A stretch of 9,568 nt of DNA from an uncultured bacterium (GTDB taxonomy: Bacteria > Bdellovibrionota_C > UBA2361 > CAKMMH01): positions 1-9,568 of the forward strand of contig CAKMMH010000059.1 in assembly GCA_927798255.1 (NCBI GenBank), in the 5' to 3' direction. The notes beneath the pieces are model-generated. The model ran no database searches and was not told where the DNA came from. It saw only the letters and a program-made list of their open reading frames with translations. Made by a program: the position numbers and the translations under genes. Below are positions 1-7,610 of this stretch, one piece after another (within the stretch, counting starts at the first letter, position 1; each line of letters begins with the position of its first letter).

Positions 1-393
1 AATTTCTTAGGGTTTAAAAAAGAACTTATAAAAAAGATATCATTTGATTCTTTTTCAATAAGTAAAGAAAAGGATAAAGAAAAAAATATCGATAAATTTA
101 TAGTTAATAATCTTGAAGAAAAACAAGATGATGAAAAGGTCGATTTTTTAATAAACAAACTAATATCTCTTTCTTTTAAAGATATTTTAAGTAGTGATAA
201 AATTAATTTACCATCACCTGATTTCAAAATTGAAGTTTTAAAAGAGGATGGTTCAAATGTTACATTAAGCTTTAAAAAAATTAATGATAAATTTATTTTA
301 AAAGTATCAAATATGCCATTTGATTTTGAAGTTTCAAAAAATATGTTTAATGATTTCAAAGAAGCTAAAAAAAGCGATCTTGTAGTTAAATAG
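1..393 (+). CDS. 3' end of a gene, possibly DUF4340-like protein (partial)
   Basis: An open frame runs from the first base to a TAG at 391-393 and gives the last 130 residues of a protein whose start lies outside the window. The sequence is rich in Lys, Asp, Asn, Phe and Ile, with no membrane segment. Its first part is charged and its second part looks like alternating beta strands: DFKIEVLKEDG, then NVTLSFKKIND, then KFILKVSNMPFDFEV. The order 'few-residue helix with FLINKLISLSFKDIL, then strands, then a final helix ending KSDLVVK' resembles the repeated unit of DUF4340 proteins, which often accompany Gld-type ABC transporters. That match is from memory of the family pattern and is weak. Codon use is AT-rich like the dcw genes. 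It converges on the minus-strand operon. I am confident it is coding, not of its function. Confidence 0.7.
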   Translation, partial: NFLGFKKELIKKISFDSFSISKEKDKEKNIDKFIVNNLEEKQDDEKVDFLINKLISLSFKDILSSDKINLPSPDFKIEVLKEDGSNVTLSFKKINDKFILKVSNMPFDFEVSKNMFNDFKEAKKSDLVVK

Positions 394-401
394 CAAAGAC
401 A

Positions 402-529
402 CTAGGTAGTCCTAGAAGTAGGGAGCAGGCTTGAGGAAACAAATATCAGGAGGTTAGTATCAAGTTGCAAAGAGTTCGGGTATCGGGTAGCTGATTTGCC
501 AAATACGGATAGCAGATTGCTGAAAAATA
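402..529. repeat. G-rich spacer with degenerate short repeats
   Basis: This spacer between two convergent genes is about 43% GC by hand count, against roughly 30% around it, and has about twice as many G as C on the plus strand. It starts with a perfect CTAGG/CCTAG inverted repeat (402-406 and 411-415, four-base loop). It then carries three copies of CGGRTA at 477-482, 484-489 and 506-511. Two of these continue into similar text (TAGCTGATTTGCC and TAGCAGATTGCTG), and a looser relative starts at 452 (GGTTAGTATCAAGTTGC). No open frame of note is present. It could be a copy of a dispersed intergenic repeat, a small RNA, or the remains of one. The hairpin has no T-run and is a poor terminator. 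Confidence 0.35.
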
Positions 530-539
530 CATGTCACTT

Positions 540-758
540 TTAATTATTTATTAGCACCCCTAACGCCCAAATCTCAATCTCTGTTAATTCATCTTCTGAA
601 CAAAAAGAAAATTCTTCACCGTCTTTAAAAACACCTATTCCACTAAATCCATCTTTCGTTTTTTCTATAGAAATTATATGCGCTTCTTCGCCAAATCCGA
701 GGGACCCTAAAATGATATCTTCAGCCCTTATTTTTTCAGATAAAAAATCTTCATTCAT
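540..758 (-). CDS. Small acidic protein of unknown function, last gene of the operon
   Basis: This is a 72-residue soluble, acidic protein that I do not recognise. It has no signal peptide or membrane segment. The likely layout is a short N-terminal helix (residues 3-12), then beta strands around AHIISIEKT, FSGIGVFK and EEFSFCSE, then a C-terminal helix (ELTEIEIWALGVLIN). This would suit a small barrel or SH3-like fold, but that is only inference. Its ATG lies 16 bases after the ftsW stop, so it is probably cotranscribed with ftsW, although no Shine-Dalgarno-like sequence precedes it. A coding role is supported by its position, its AT-rich codon use like the other operon genes, and a full-length frame filling the space up to the G-rich spacer. 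Nothing shows a direct role in division. Confidence 0.65.
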   Translation of the reverse strand: MNEDFLSEKIRAEDIILGSLGFGEEAHIISIEKTKDGFSGIGVFKDGEEFSFCSEDELTEIEIWALGVLINN

Positions 759-774
759 AAATTCAAACTTAAAG

Positions 775-1905
775 TTATATATCTCTCTTATATACTCCCC
801 TTACAATTGCTAGTAATAAACCTACCGTAAAAAATGATGCAATAACATTTGAACCACCAAATCCTATAAAAGGAAGCACTAACCCCTTTGTCGGTAAAAG
901 TCCTGTAACAATTCCAAAGTTTGCAAATGCAGGCACTAATATTAAAAATAAAAGCCCCATGGCAAGTGCATATGAAAAAGTATCATAAGAAACTCTTGAT
1001 GCAATTTTTAAACACCTAAGAAAGAAAATAAAAAATAAACTTATTAAAACAATAACCCCTATGAAACCAAACTCTTCTGCAATCACAGATAAAATAAAAT
1101 CTGTATGCGCAGCTGGAAGAAAATGTAATTTTTGTTGACTGTTGCCTAATCCTACACCACTAAATCCACCACTTGCTATCGTAATAAGTGACTGAATTAG
1201 TTGATAAGATTTTCCCGATGTGTCCTCAAACGGATGTAAAAACGCTTCAATTCTTTTTAATCTATAAGGCGCAGCTGCAACAACAAGTACGCAAGCAAAT
1301 GCTAAAGGAAGTGCAGCAAGTAAAAAATGTTTTATTCGAACTCCTAACGCACATGCCATTATAGCCCCGGCTAAAAATAACACTGCGGCACTTCCAAAAT
1401 CAGGTTGTAATAAAAATATTCCACCGATGCCCCCTAAAAAACATATTAACGGAATAACAAATCCCTCTTTCCACGTTTTTATCCCATTTTCATGCCTTGA
1501 ATAATAATTTGCTAAAAACACAATAGCAGCAATTTTTACAAACTCTCCTGGTTGAAATCTAAAAAAAGCTATTTTTACCCAACGCTGCGCACCACCGGCG
1601 TTACTACCTATCCCAGGAATCAACGGTAAAATAACTAAAATAAGTGCAGCAAATGCCATATACTTAGAAATTTTATACAACGATTTGATATTTATCCTAG
1701 ATGCAAAAAACATCACAAAAATTCCAGCAATAACAGCATTTAATTGTTTGAAAAAATAAATATTCTCACTATCAGATACTGATATAGTAGAGTAAATCAT
1801 AAGTAACCCAAAAAGTGTTAGAATAATAACCAAGATAACTATTGAAGGGTCTAGTAAAAAAGGAATCTTTGCTTTATAACTTCTTTTATCTGATAAATTT
1901 TTCAT
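775..1905 (-). CDS. ftsW: FtsW, septal peptidoglycan glycosyltransferase (SEDS family)
   Basis: This polytopic inner-membrane protein polymerises lipid II into glycan strands at the division septum, acting with the class B PBP FtsI. I place the start at the ATG at 1903-1905 (MKNLSDKRSYK), giving 376 residues, normal for the family. That start leaves 14 bases after the mraY stop. The frame stays open to an ATG at 1977, but that would add 24 unlikely residues inside mraY. SEDS landmarks, numbered from the chosen start, are AQRWVKI (106-112), QPGE (118-121), QPDFG (167-171), GLGNSQQK (252-259), AHTDF with the expected catalytic Asp269, and TGLLPTKGLVLPF with GFGGS (334-352). GNSQQK and LPAAHTDF favour FtsW over RodA. 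Two usually conserved serines are glycine here: QPSE reads QPGE, and PFIS reads PFIG. Roughly ten hydrophobic segments are visible. Confidence 0.95.
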   Translation of the reverse strand: MKNLSDKRSYKAKIPFLLDPSIVILVIILTLFGLLMIYSTISVSDSENIYFFKQLNAVIAGIFVMFFASRINIKSLYKISKYMAFAALILVILPLIPGIGSNAGGAQRWVKIAFFRFQPGEFVKIAAIVFLANYYSRHENGIKTWKEGFVIPLICFLGGIGGIFLLQPDFGSAAVLFLAGAIMACALGVRIKHFLLAALPLAFACVLVVAAAPYRLKRIEAFLHPFEDTSGKSYQLIQSLITIASGGFSGVGLGNSQQKLHFLPAAHTDFILSVIAEEFGFIGVIVLISLFFIFFLRCLKIASRVSYDTFSYALAMGLLFLILVPAFANFGIVTGLLPTKGLVLPFIGFGGSNVIASFFTVGLLLAIVRGVYKRDI

Positions 1906-1919
1906 AATACTAAAACTTT

Positions 1920-2999
1920 TTATCTTAACTTTAATGTTGCAAGTGATATAACTGCAAGCACAATCGAGACTATCCAAAACCTAACTATTAGCTTTGGTTC
2001 TACTAGTCCCTTTAATTCAAAATGATGATGAATTGGCGCCATCTTAAAAATCCTCTTACCACCAGTAAGTTTAAAATAATAAACTTGAATAATTACTGAT
2101 AACGCTTCAATAACAAATATTCCACCAGCAAGAACTAGTAAAAGCTCATGCTTAACAAGAACTGCAATTGCGCCTAAAAATCCACCAAGAGAAAGCGAAC
2201 CTAAATCTCCCATAAATATACTTGCTGGAAATGTGTTATACCATAAGAAGCCAAGCCCTGTTGCTAAAAGCGCCATAAGTAAAATACTAAGCTCCCCTAC
2301 TTTTGGTAAATAAAACACTGATAAATATTTCGAAAGCTCTGCATGTCCTGCTACGTAAGTTAAGATTACATATAATAGCGCAACTGTCATAATAGGACCT
2401 ATTGCAAGCCCATCAAGTCCATCAGTTAAATTAACAGCATTTGAAGTACCAACAATCACAAGTATTACAAAAGGAATAAAAAAGTATCCTAAATCAATTG
2501 AAAAGTTTTTAAGAAATGGAAAATTTAAATTTGTTGAAAATCCATTATAAACCAAAATTGCACCAAATATTCCTGCGATTAAAATTTGCCAAAAGAGCTT
2601 AACTTTCCCTGGGACTCCTTTCGTGTTTTGCTTTGTTACTTTTCTCCAATCATCAACAAATCCTAAAATCGCATAGGAAATAAGCACAAACATTACTAAG
2701 ATAATATTTAAATTAGTAATATCTGTAAAAAGAAACATTGATAAAATTATTGCGATAATAATTGAAATTCCTCCCATAGTAGGAGTACCTTGCTTTGATA
2801 AATGGCCTTGAGGACCACAATCTCTTATAGGTTGCCCTTTAACACCTTCTTTTTTCTGCCAGTTAATTAATTTTGGTAAAATATAAAGAACAAGAAAAAA
2901 TGAAAAAACAAAAGCAGACATCGCTTTAAAACTTTGATATTTAAATACGTTAAAAAACGTACACTTTGTATGAAATGTATATAACCAATTGTACAACAT
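1920..2999 (-). CDS. mraY: MraY, phospho-MurNAc-pentapeptide transferase (lipid I synthase)
   Basis: This integral membrane enzyme transfers phospho-MurNAc-pentapeptide from UDP to undecaprenyl phosphate, making lipid I on the cytoplasmic face. The 359 residues match the usual length (about 360), and the alignment with the family runs from end to end, including the N-terminal FNVFKYQSFKA segment. This supports the ATG at 2997-2999. Visible motifs are GTPTMGG (71-77), the catalytic Mg-binding pair Asp116-Asp117 in GFVDDWRK, NLTDGLDGLA (190-199), FMGDLGSL with Asp265, and the cytoplasmic triple histidine 324-326 in APIHHHFE. All key residues are present. AGGA lies about ten bases before the start. 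It follows murE directly, 42 bases after its stop; in most bacteria murF sits between them. Confidence 0.97.
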   Translation of the reverse strand: MLYNWLYTFHTKCTFFNVFKYQSFKAMSAFVFSFFLVLYILPKLINWQKKEGVKGQPIRDCGPQGHLSKQGTPTMGGISIIIAIILSMFLFTDITNLNIILVMFVLISYAILGFVDDWRKVTKQNTKGVPGKVKLFWQILIAGIFGAILVYNGFSTNLNFPFLKNFSIDLGYFFIPFVILVIVGTSNAVNLTDGLDGLAIGPIMTVALLYVILTYVAGHAELSKYLSVFYLPKVGELSILLMALLATGLGFLWYNTFPASIFMGDLGSLSLGGFLGAIAVLVKHELLLVLAGGIFVIEALSVIIQVYYFKLTGGKRIFKMAPIHHHFELKGLVEPKLIVRFWIVSIVLAVISLATLKLR

Positions 3000-3041
3000 A
3001 TTAAAAGGATCCTAAAATATTTTAACTCTATATATATTAAA

Positions 3042-4526
3042 TTATAACGATGCTAAGATTTCTTCAACGGCCTCTTTATCAGAATAATGAATTTTTTCAG
3101 TGCCTATTATTTGATAATTTTCATGCCCCTTTCCAGCAACAAGAACGACATCGCCATCTTTTGCTTGATGTAATACTTCATAAATGGCAATTTTCCTATC
3201 TAGTTCAATAATATCTGGCTCTTCACACCCTTCAAGCATATCAGATAAGATTTGATTAGGATCTTCTGTCCTAGGATTATCCATCGTCATAACGACCTTA
3301 TCAGCAAGCTCACAAACTACCCTTGCCATCTTCGGTCTCTTTGTTCTATCTCTATCTCCGCCACAACCAAACACACACCAAAGGCTTGCTTCAGGTTTTA
3401 CAATCTTTCGTAAGGTTTCAAGCACATTTTTTAATGCATCATCAGTGTGCGCATAATCAATATAAATCCCTAAATGTTTATCATTTTTCACTGGTTCTAA
3501 TCTTCCTGGAACTGGAGGAACCAAATCAAATAATTCAACAAATTTTTGAGGATCTTTTGTCCGAGCTACAAAAGCACCAAATGCAGCAGCAATATTATGT
3601 GCATTAAATTCACCTATAAAATTAGACTCAATTACATAGTCCATTCCAAAAAATTGTAACGTTAATTTACTTCCTTTTATATTTTGCTCAAATTCCTTAA
3701 TATAAATTTCCGCGTTTTCATTAAATCCGTAGCCAAAAAGAGTTAAATCTTTATCTTTTAAATAATCATATAATCTCTTACCATAAGGACAATCAATATT
3801 AATGATTGCATTTTTGTCGCTCTTAGGACTTTCTACAAGAAGCTCAAAAAATCTCTTTTTCGCAAGAAAATAATCTTCCATCGTTTTATGATAATCTAAG
3901 TGATCCTGAGTTAAATTTGTAAAAATTCCTGAATCATATTCTAAGAAATCACCTCTATATTGTGTACCACCTTGAGATGTGTATTCTAGCACCGCATATT
4001 CTCCACCTTTTTGTACAAAATCAGCTAGAATTCCTTGTATTGTTAAGGGGTCAGGCATACCAGTAGCAAATTCTTTATCGATAACATCTTGAGAGAACGC
4101 ACCAAGTGTGCCAAGTCTTAAAGATTTTTCTCCTAAAATCGAATATAAATTATATAAAATCCAATCCGTAGTAGTCTTTCCATTTGTTCCTGTTACCCCC
4201 TCTAAGAACATTTTAGAAGATGGATTCATGTAATAAATACTTGCAAGTTTAGAAAGCGCATATCTTGAGTCTTTAACCACTATTCCTATTCGACCTAAAA
4301 GATAACTATCATCTTCACAAATGACACAAATTGCCCCATTTTTAAATGCATCATCTATATACTTATGACCATCAACGCTATAACCTTTTATGGCTATAAA
4401 CAGAGTGTTATCGCCTATATTATTACTAGAAAAACTTATATTATCCACTCGTAAATTTTCACTATAATTTACAAGTTTACCATCAATATAATTAGCAATT
4501 TCTTTTAGCATCATTGGCTGATTCAT
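3042..4526 (-). CDS. murE: MurE, UDP-MurNAc-tripeptide synthetase (meso-DAP type)
   Basis: This cytoplasmic ATP-dependent ligase adds the third amino acid to UDP-MurNAc-L-Ala-D-Glu. The 494 residues have the normal three-domain Mur ligase layout: N-terminal UDP-binding domain (about 1-100), central ATPase domain with P-loop TGTNGKTTT (112-120), and C-terminal domain. Further motifs are FTNLTQDHLDYH (202-213), the likely carbamylated lysine in the LAKK stretch (Lys223), NAHNIAAA (308-315), GCGGDRDRTKRP (387-398) and GKGHENYQI (465-473). DNPR at 416-419 is the signature of enzymes that use meso-diaminopimelate. Two substrate-site motifs differ from the family norm: the usual TTP reads GMP (156-158), and the usual SSHAL reads TSQGG (183-187). 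GGAAAGG just before the ATG supports the start. Confidence 0.95.
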   Translation of the reverse strand: MNQPMMLKEIANYIDGKLVNYSENLRVDNISFSSNNIGDNTLFIAIKGYSVDGHKYIDDAFKNGAICVICEDDSYLLGRIGIVVKDSRYALSKLASIYYMNPSSKMFLEGVTGTNGKTTTDWILYNLYSILGEKSLRLGTLGAFSQDVIDKEFATGMPDPLTIQGILADFVQKGGEYAVLEYTSQGGTQYRGDFLEYDSGIFTNLTQDHLDYHKTMEDYFLAKKRFFELLVESPKSDKNAIINIDCPYGKRLYDYLKDKDLTLFGYGFNENAEIYIKEFEQNIKGSKLTLQFFGMDYVIESNFIGEFNAHNIAAAFGAFVARTKDPQKFVELFDLVPPVPGRLEPVKNDKHLGIYIDYAHTDDALKNVLETLRKIVKPEASLWCVFGCGGDRDRTKRPKMARVVCELADKVVMTMDNPRTEDPNQILSDMLEGCEEPDIIELDRKIAIYEVLHQAKDGDVVLVAGKGHENYQIIGTEKIHYSDKEAVEEILASL

Positions 4527-4557
4527 AATCCTTTCCTCACACCTTTTTATTTAAAAT

Positions 4558-6303
4558 TTAGTCTTTTAATAGTTCCTTTTTTTCTAAACGTTCCATTACA
4601 CGTTTCATGATATCCTTAAATACAGGCCCTGCTAATGCGCCACCGTAAATACTATCAGAGTGTGCCTCATCAACACTTACTATAAGAAGTGGCATAATAG
4701 GTATATTTAAAGAAGAAGTATCTACAAAACCGACAAATGATGCAATATACTTTCCTTCTTCATATCCTCTACCATCTTTCTTAGCCTTCTGAGCAGTTCC
4801 TGTTTTTCCACCGACAATGTACCCTTCAAGCTTTGCTCTTTTTCCAGTACCATGTGGATCCTCAACTACATCTATTAATACTCCTTTTATAAAATTTGCC
4901 GTTTTTTCACTAATAATTCTTTCCTTTTTAATTGGTTTTGAAGAAAGCAAACGAAGTGTAGGCAAATAACCGCCATTAACAAATGAAGCGAGTGCGCGAA
5001 TAATTTGAAGTTGAGTTACTGCAACACCTTGCCCAAATGAATGAGTAGCAACGTCTATTTTTGCCCAATTTTTGTAATTTCTAAATATACCTGGTGTTTG
5101 ACCATTAAAATTTAAATCGATTAATTTCCCTATTCCATAAGCAGACAATGCCTCATATAACTTCTCTTTTCCAAGCCTATCCCCTATTTTTACCATACCA
5201 ATATTTGACGAACGAACAATTACATCTCTAAATGACAAAACTCCCGAAGGATGTGAATCCTTAACTATTTTTCCTCCATAATAATATCGTCCTTTTTCAC
5301 AATCAAAGTTATCCGACTCTTTTACGGCCCCCATATCATAAGCAATTGCTGCAACTATTGGCTTAAAAATAGATCCTGGCTCAAATACTGTTTCTATAAC
5401 AAGATTTTTTAAATCATTTTGTGAGCTAACAGAATCAGCGTTAAAGTTTATACTAGAGCTTTGACTCATAGCTAAGATATCACCTGTATTTGCATCAATC
5501 ATCGTGGCAAGCACTGCATTGGCGTTTAAATTTTCTTTTGCATTTTGTACTTCTTCATCTACTATCAATTGTAAATCTGCATCAATAGTTAATTTAATAT
5601 CCTCCCCTTTTGGCACAGTGAATAAATCGACATCATGCGCTTTAATAGTTTTTCCTAGAGCATCTTTAATGATTGTTTCATGAATTGCACTTCCTCTTAA
5701 CTTCTTATCAAACACAGCTTCAAGACCAGATAACCCCTTTTCATCCATTCCAACTTTTCCAATAAGTGTACTTGCAGATCTAGAGTATGGATATATTCTT
5801 TTAAACTCCTTCTGAATTCCTATTGCCGGATCTTTTAAAGCTAAAATCTTCTCTCTATTTTCTCTTGATGATTTTCTTTGGATATACACAAAAGGAGATT
5901 TAGATTGAAGCTTCTCATAAACTTCTTTTTCATCTAACTGCAAAATTTTCGCAAGAGTTTTACTAGTTTCAATTTTATCTTTTACTAAATGTGGGTGAAC
6001 AAACACAGATGGTGCTTCAATTGATAATGCCATTGGCTTATTAAATTTATCTAAAATTGATCCTCTTTCTGATTGAATTGTTATTGTTTTAACGTGTTGA
6101 TTTTTTCCTAATGCTTGAAGATTAAATATATCTACAATTTGAATGTAATAAAGCCTAATAAAGAGTGCAATTATCCATACAATAACTACTACTATAAACC
6201 ATGCACGACGATTTTTTCTAATCCTTTCCCAATCTTGTGTATTATAACGATTTTCATTATTGTTTAAAAATATTCCGTTTGTCTTATTACTGCCTGTTTG
6301 CAT
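4558..6303 (-). CDS. ftsI: FtsI/PBP3-type septal transpeptidase (class B PBP)
   Basis: This bitopic inner-membrane protein cross-links peptidoglycan at the septum through a periplasmic active-site serine. It has 581 residues. A short cytoplasmic tail (1-33, rich in Asn and basic residues) is followed by one membrane helix (about 34-56). The pedestal or dimerisation domain starts with the conserved SERGSILDKFNKPMA (78-92), and the transpeptidase domain spans about 240-570. The three catalytic motifs are intact: SIFK at 311-314 with nucleophile Ser311, SSN at 365-367, and KTGT at 500-503. There are no C-terminal PASTA domains, which fits a Gram-negative FtsI more than a Spo VD or Gram-positive type. 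GAGGA precedes the ATG by three bases and overlaps the TAG of the preceding ftsL-like gene, so the two are probably translationally coupled. Confidence 0.95.
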   Translation of the reverse strand: MQTGSNKTNGIFLNNNENRYNTQDWERIRKNRRAWFIVVVIVWIIALFIRLYYIQIVDIFNLQALGKNQHVKTITIQSERGSILDKFNKPMALSIEAPSVFVHPHLVKDKIETSKTLAKILQLDEKEVYEKLQSKSPFVYIQRKSSRENREKILALKDPAIGIQKEFKRIYPYSRSASTLIGKVGMDEKGLSGLEAVFDKKLRGSAIHETIIKDALGKTIKAHDVDLFTVPKGEDIKLTIDADLQLIVDEEVQNAKENLNANAVLATMIDANTGDILAMSQSSSINFNADSVSSQNDLKNLVIETVFEPGSIFKPIVAAIAYDMGAVKESDNFDCEKGRYYYGGKIVKDSHPSGVLSFRDVIVRSSNIGMVKIGDRLGKEKLYEALSAYGIGKLIDLNFNGQTPGIFRNYKNWAKIDVATHSFGQGVAVTQLQIIRALASFVNGGYLPTLRLLSSKPIKKERIISEKTANFIKGVLIDVVEDPHGTGKRAKLEGYIVGGKTGTAQKAKKDGRGYEEGKYIASFVGFVDTSSLNIPIMPLLIVSVDEAHSDSIYGGALAGPVFKDIMKRVMERLEKKELLKD

Positions 6304-6309
6304 TTTCCT

Positions 6310-6624
6310 CTAATACTCTACTGTAATAATTTTTGGTGATTCCTCTAAGTTAAAACCAAGTCTTGCTTTAGCAAGACCCATTAAGTTATCATACCTTTTA
6401 ACAACTGAAACTTGCATGGCCAAGTCTTTTTTAATAGTTGAATATTCTTGAGTCTTATTTTGTGCTTGTGCAATTTGATAGCCTAGAGTCACTTTTTCTG
6501 CTCTGCACCATACGTGAAAAATAAGAACAGACATTAAAAATAAACATGCCACGATTAAGAGTTTGTGACTTTGAACTTTAACATTTTTTACATATACAGA
6601 TTGGTAATCAAGACAAACAGCCAT
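6310..6624 (-). CDS. ftsL: FtsL-like divisome protein
   Basis: This small bitopic membrane protein has 104 residues: a short cytoplasmic N-terminus (1-20), one membrane helix (about 21-39) and a periplasmic helical region (about 42-85) with heptad-like spacing. It ends with NLMGLAKARLGFNLEESPKIITVEY. That tail follows the 'helix, A-x-x-LG, Pro' pattern of FtsL. Sequence identity in this family is always low, so the call rests on length, topology and the position between rsmH and ftsI, which is where ftsL normally lies. FtsL pairs with FtsB and FtsQ in the divisome and helps to activate FtsW-FtsI. AAGGA lies about nine bases before the ATG. The stop overlaps the ribosome-binding site of ftsI. 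Confidence 0.8.
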   Translation of the reverse strand: MAVCLDYQSVYVKNVKVQSHKLLIVACLFLMSVLIFHVWCRAEKVTLGYQIAQAQNKTQEYSTIKKDLAMQVSVVKRYDNLMGLAKARLGFNLEESPKIITVEY

Positions 6625-6672
6625 TTTAATAATTCCTTTTATTAAAAATTATGACAAACAAAAATTTACTTT

Positions 6673-7596
6673 TTAATTAAACTCAAAAACTCTCATTAAA
6701 GAGCTTCTTGATGCAAAGTTTTCTTGAATTTCTTCTTGAGTTGGCACTAATGCTTTTTTAGTAATTAGTTTTCCAATTCCTTTTACTTCTTCCTTTGCAA
6801 CCATAAGAGAAATTTTATCATTCTCTCCTTTTTCGAAGCTTCTTAATGTGCTTGTTACAATTTTATCTTCAAGAGAGTGAAAACAAATCACAACAAGTCT
6901 TGCTTGAGGTTTTGCTAAACTTGGCACATTTTCTAAAAGCTTTTTTATTTCTCCAAACTCATTATTTACCGCTATTCTTATAGCTTGAAATGTTAAAGCG
7001 CTTGGGTTTAATTTTTTTCCTTTATAAAATTTTAAAGTTGCACTTTTAATAATTTGAGAAAGCTCTTTTGCGCTATTTATTGGTCTATTTTTTAAAATAG
7101 CATTAACAATGCTTCCTGCCTCTTTTCCTACCCCACCTATTTTTAAAATTTTATAAAGCTCTTTACTTTCAAACTCATTAACGATATTACTAGCAGTTAA
7201 AACGCTTTCTTGATTCATTCTCATATCAAGAAAACTTTCATCATTAAAAGAAAACCCTCTATTTTCTTTTAACTCATCTTGAGAAAGCCCTAAATCAGCA
7301 AGTATCCCGTCAAACTCAATACCAATAAAAATACTACTATTTGCGTTAGAAAATTCTGTATTATAAAGAAACACTCTATCTTTATAATCTTTTAAAAAAT
7401 CTTTTGCTCTTTCTATTGCATTTATATCTCTATCTATTGCATAAACAATATTATTTTTATTAGCATCAAGTATTGCTTTTGTATGCCCTGCGCCTCCTAG
7501 TGTGCAATCTAAAAAAACCCCACCTTCTTTTGCCTTAAGATAATTTATTACTTCTTCTTTCATTACAGAAATATGTATTGTCTTTTCTAATTTCAC
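6673..7596 (-). CDS. rsmH: RsmH, 16S rRNA (cytosine1402-N4)-methyltransferase
   Basis: This cytoplasmic SAM-dependent methyltransferase makes N4-methyl-C1402 in the decoding centre of 16S rRNA. It has 307 residues, the usual size. The start is a GTG at 7594-7596. It is needed because HISVMKEEV (8-16) aligns with the conserved family N-terminus H-hydrophobic-P-V-x-x-x-E-V, and the next ATG (7561-7563) would cut into it. Motifs are SAM loop LDCTLGGAGHT (29-39), acidic Asp55, DLGLS (101-105), RGFSF (113-117), LDMRM (123-127), TFQAIRIAVN (202-211), FHSLED (239-244) and the SRSSLMR tail (296-302). Some usually strict positions differ: DLGxSSxQL reads DLGLSQDEL, and HPATR-FQ reads NPSALTFQ. It begins 14 bases after the mraZ stop. 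No strong Shine-Dalgarno sequence is present. Confidence 0.95.
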   Translation of the reverse strand: MKLEKTIHISVMKEEVINYLKAKEGGVFLDCTLGGAGHTKAILDANKNNIVYAIDRDINAIERAKDFLKDYKDRVFLYNTEFSNANSSIFIGIEFDGILADLGLSQDELKENRGFSFNDESFLDMRMNQESVLTASNIVNEFESKELYKILKIGGVGKEAGSIVNAILKNRPINSAKELSQIIKSATLKFYKGKKLNPSALTFQAIRIAVNNEFGEIKKLLENVPSLAKPQARLVVICFHSLEDKIVTSTLRSFEKGENDKISLMVAKEEVKGIGKLITKKALVPTQEEIQENFASRSSLMRVFEFN

Positions 7597-7610
7597 TTTT
7601 TTTACATCAA

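Noticed and set aside
1906..1977. 24-residue N-terminal extension of FtsW from the ATG at 1977
   Set aside because: It overlaps the mraY 3' end and adds residues (MDSLDCACSYITCN...) unlike any FtsW start. The ATG at 1905 gives a normal length.
3013..3024. Perfect palindrome TAAAATATTTTA between murE and mraY
   Set aside because: All A/T in an AT-rich spacer, so likely by chance; not a terminator.
3323..3607. 94-residue plus-strand frame inside murE
   Set aside because: It lies antisense to conserved MurE motifs, has low-complexity Gln/His-rich translation and no family signal.
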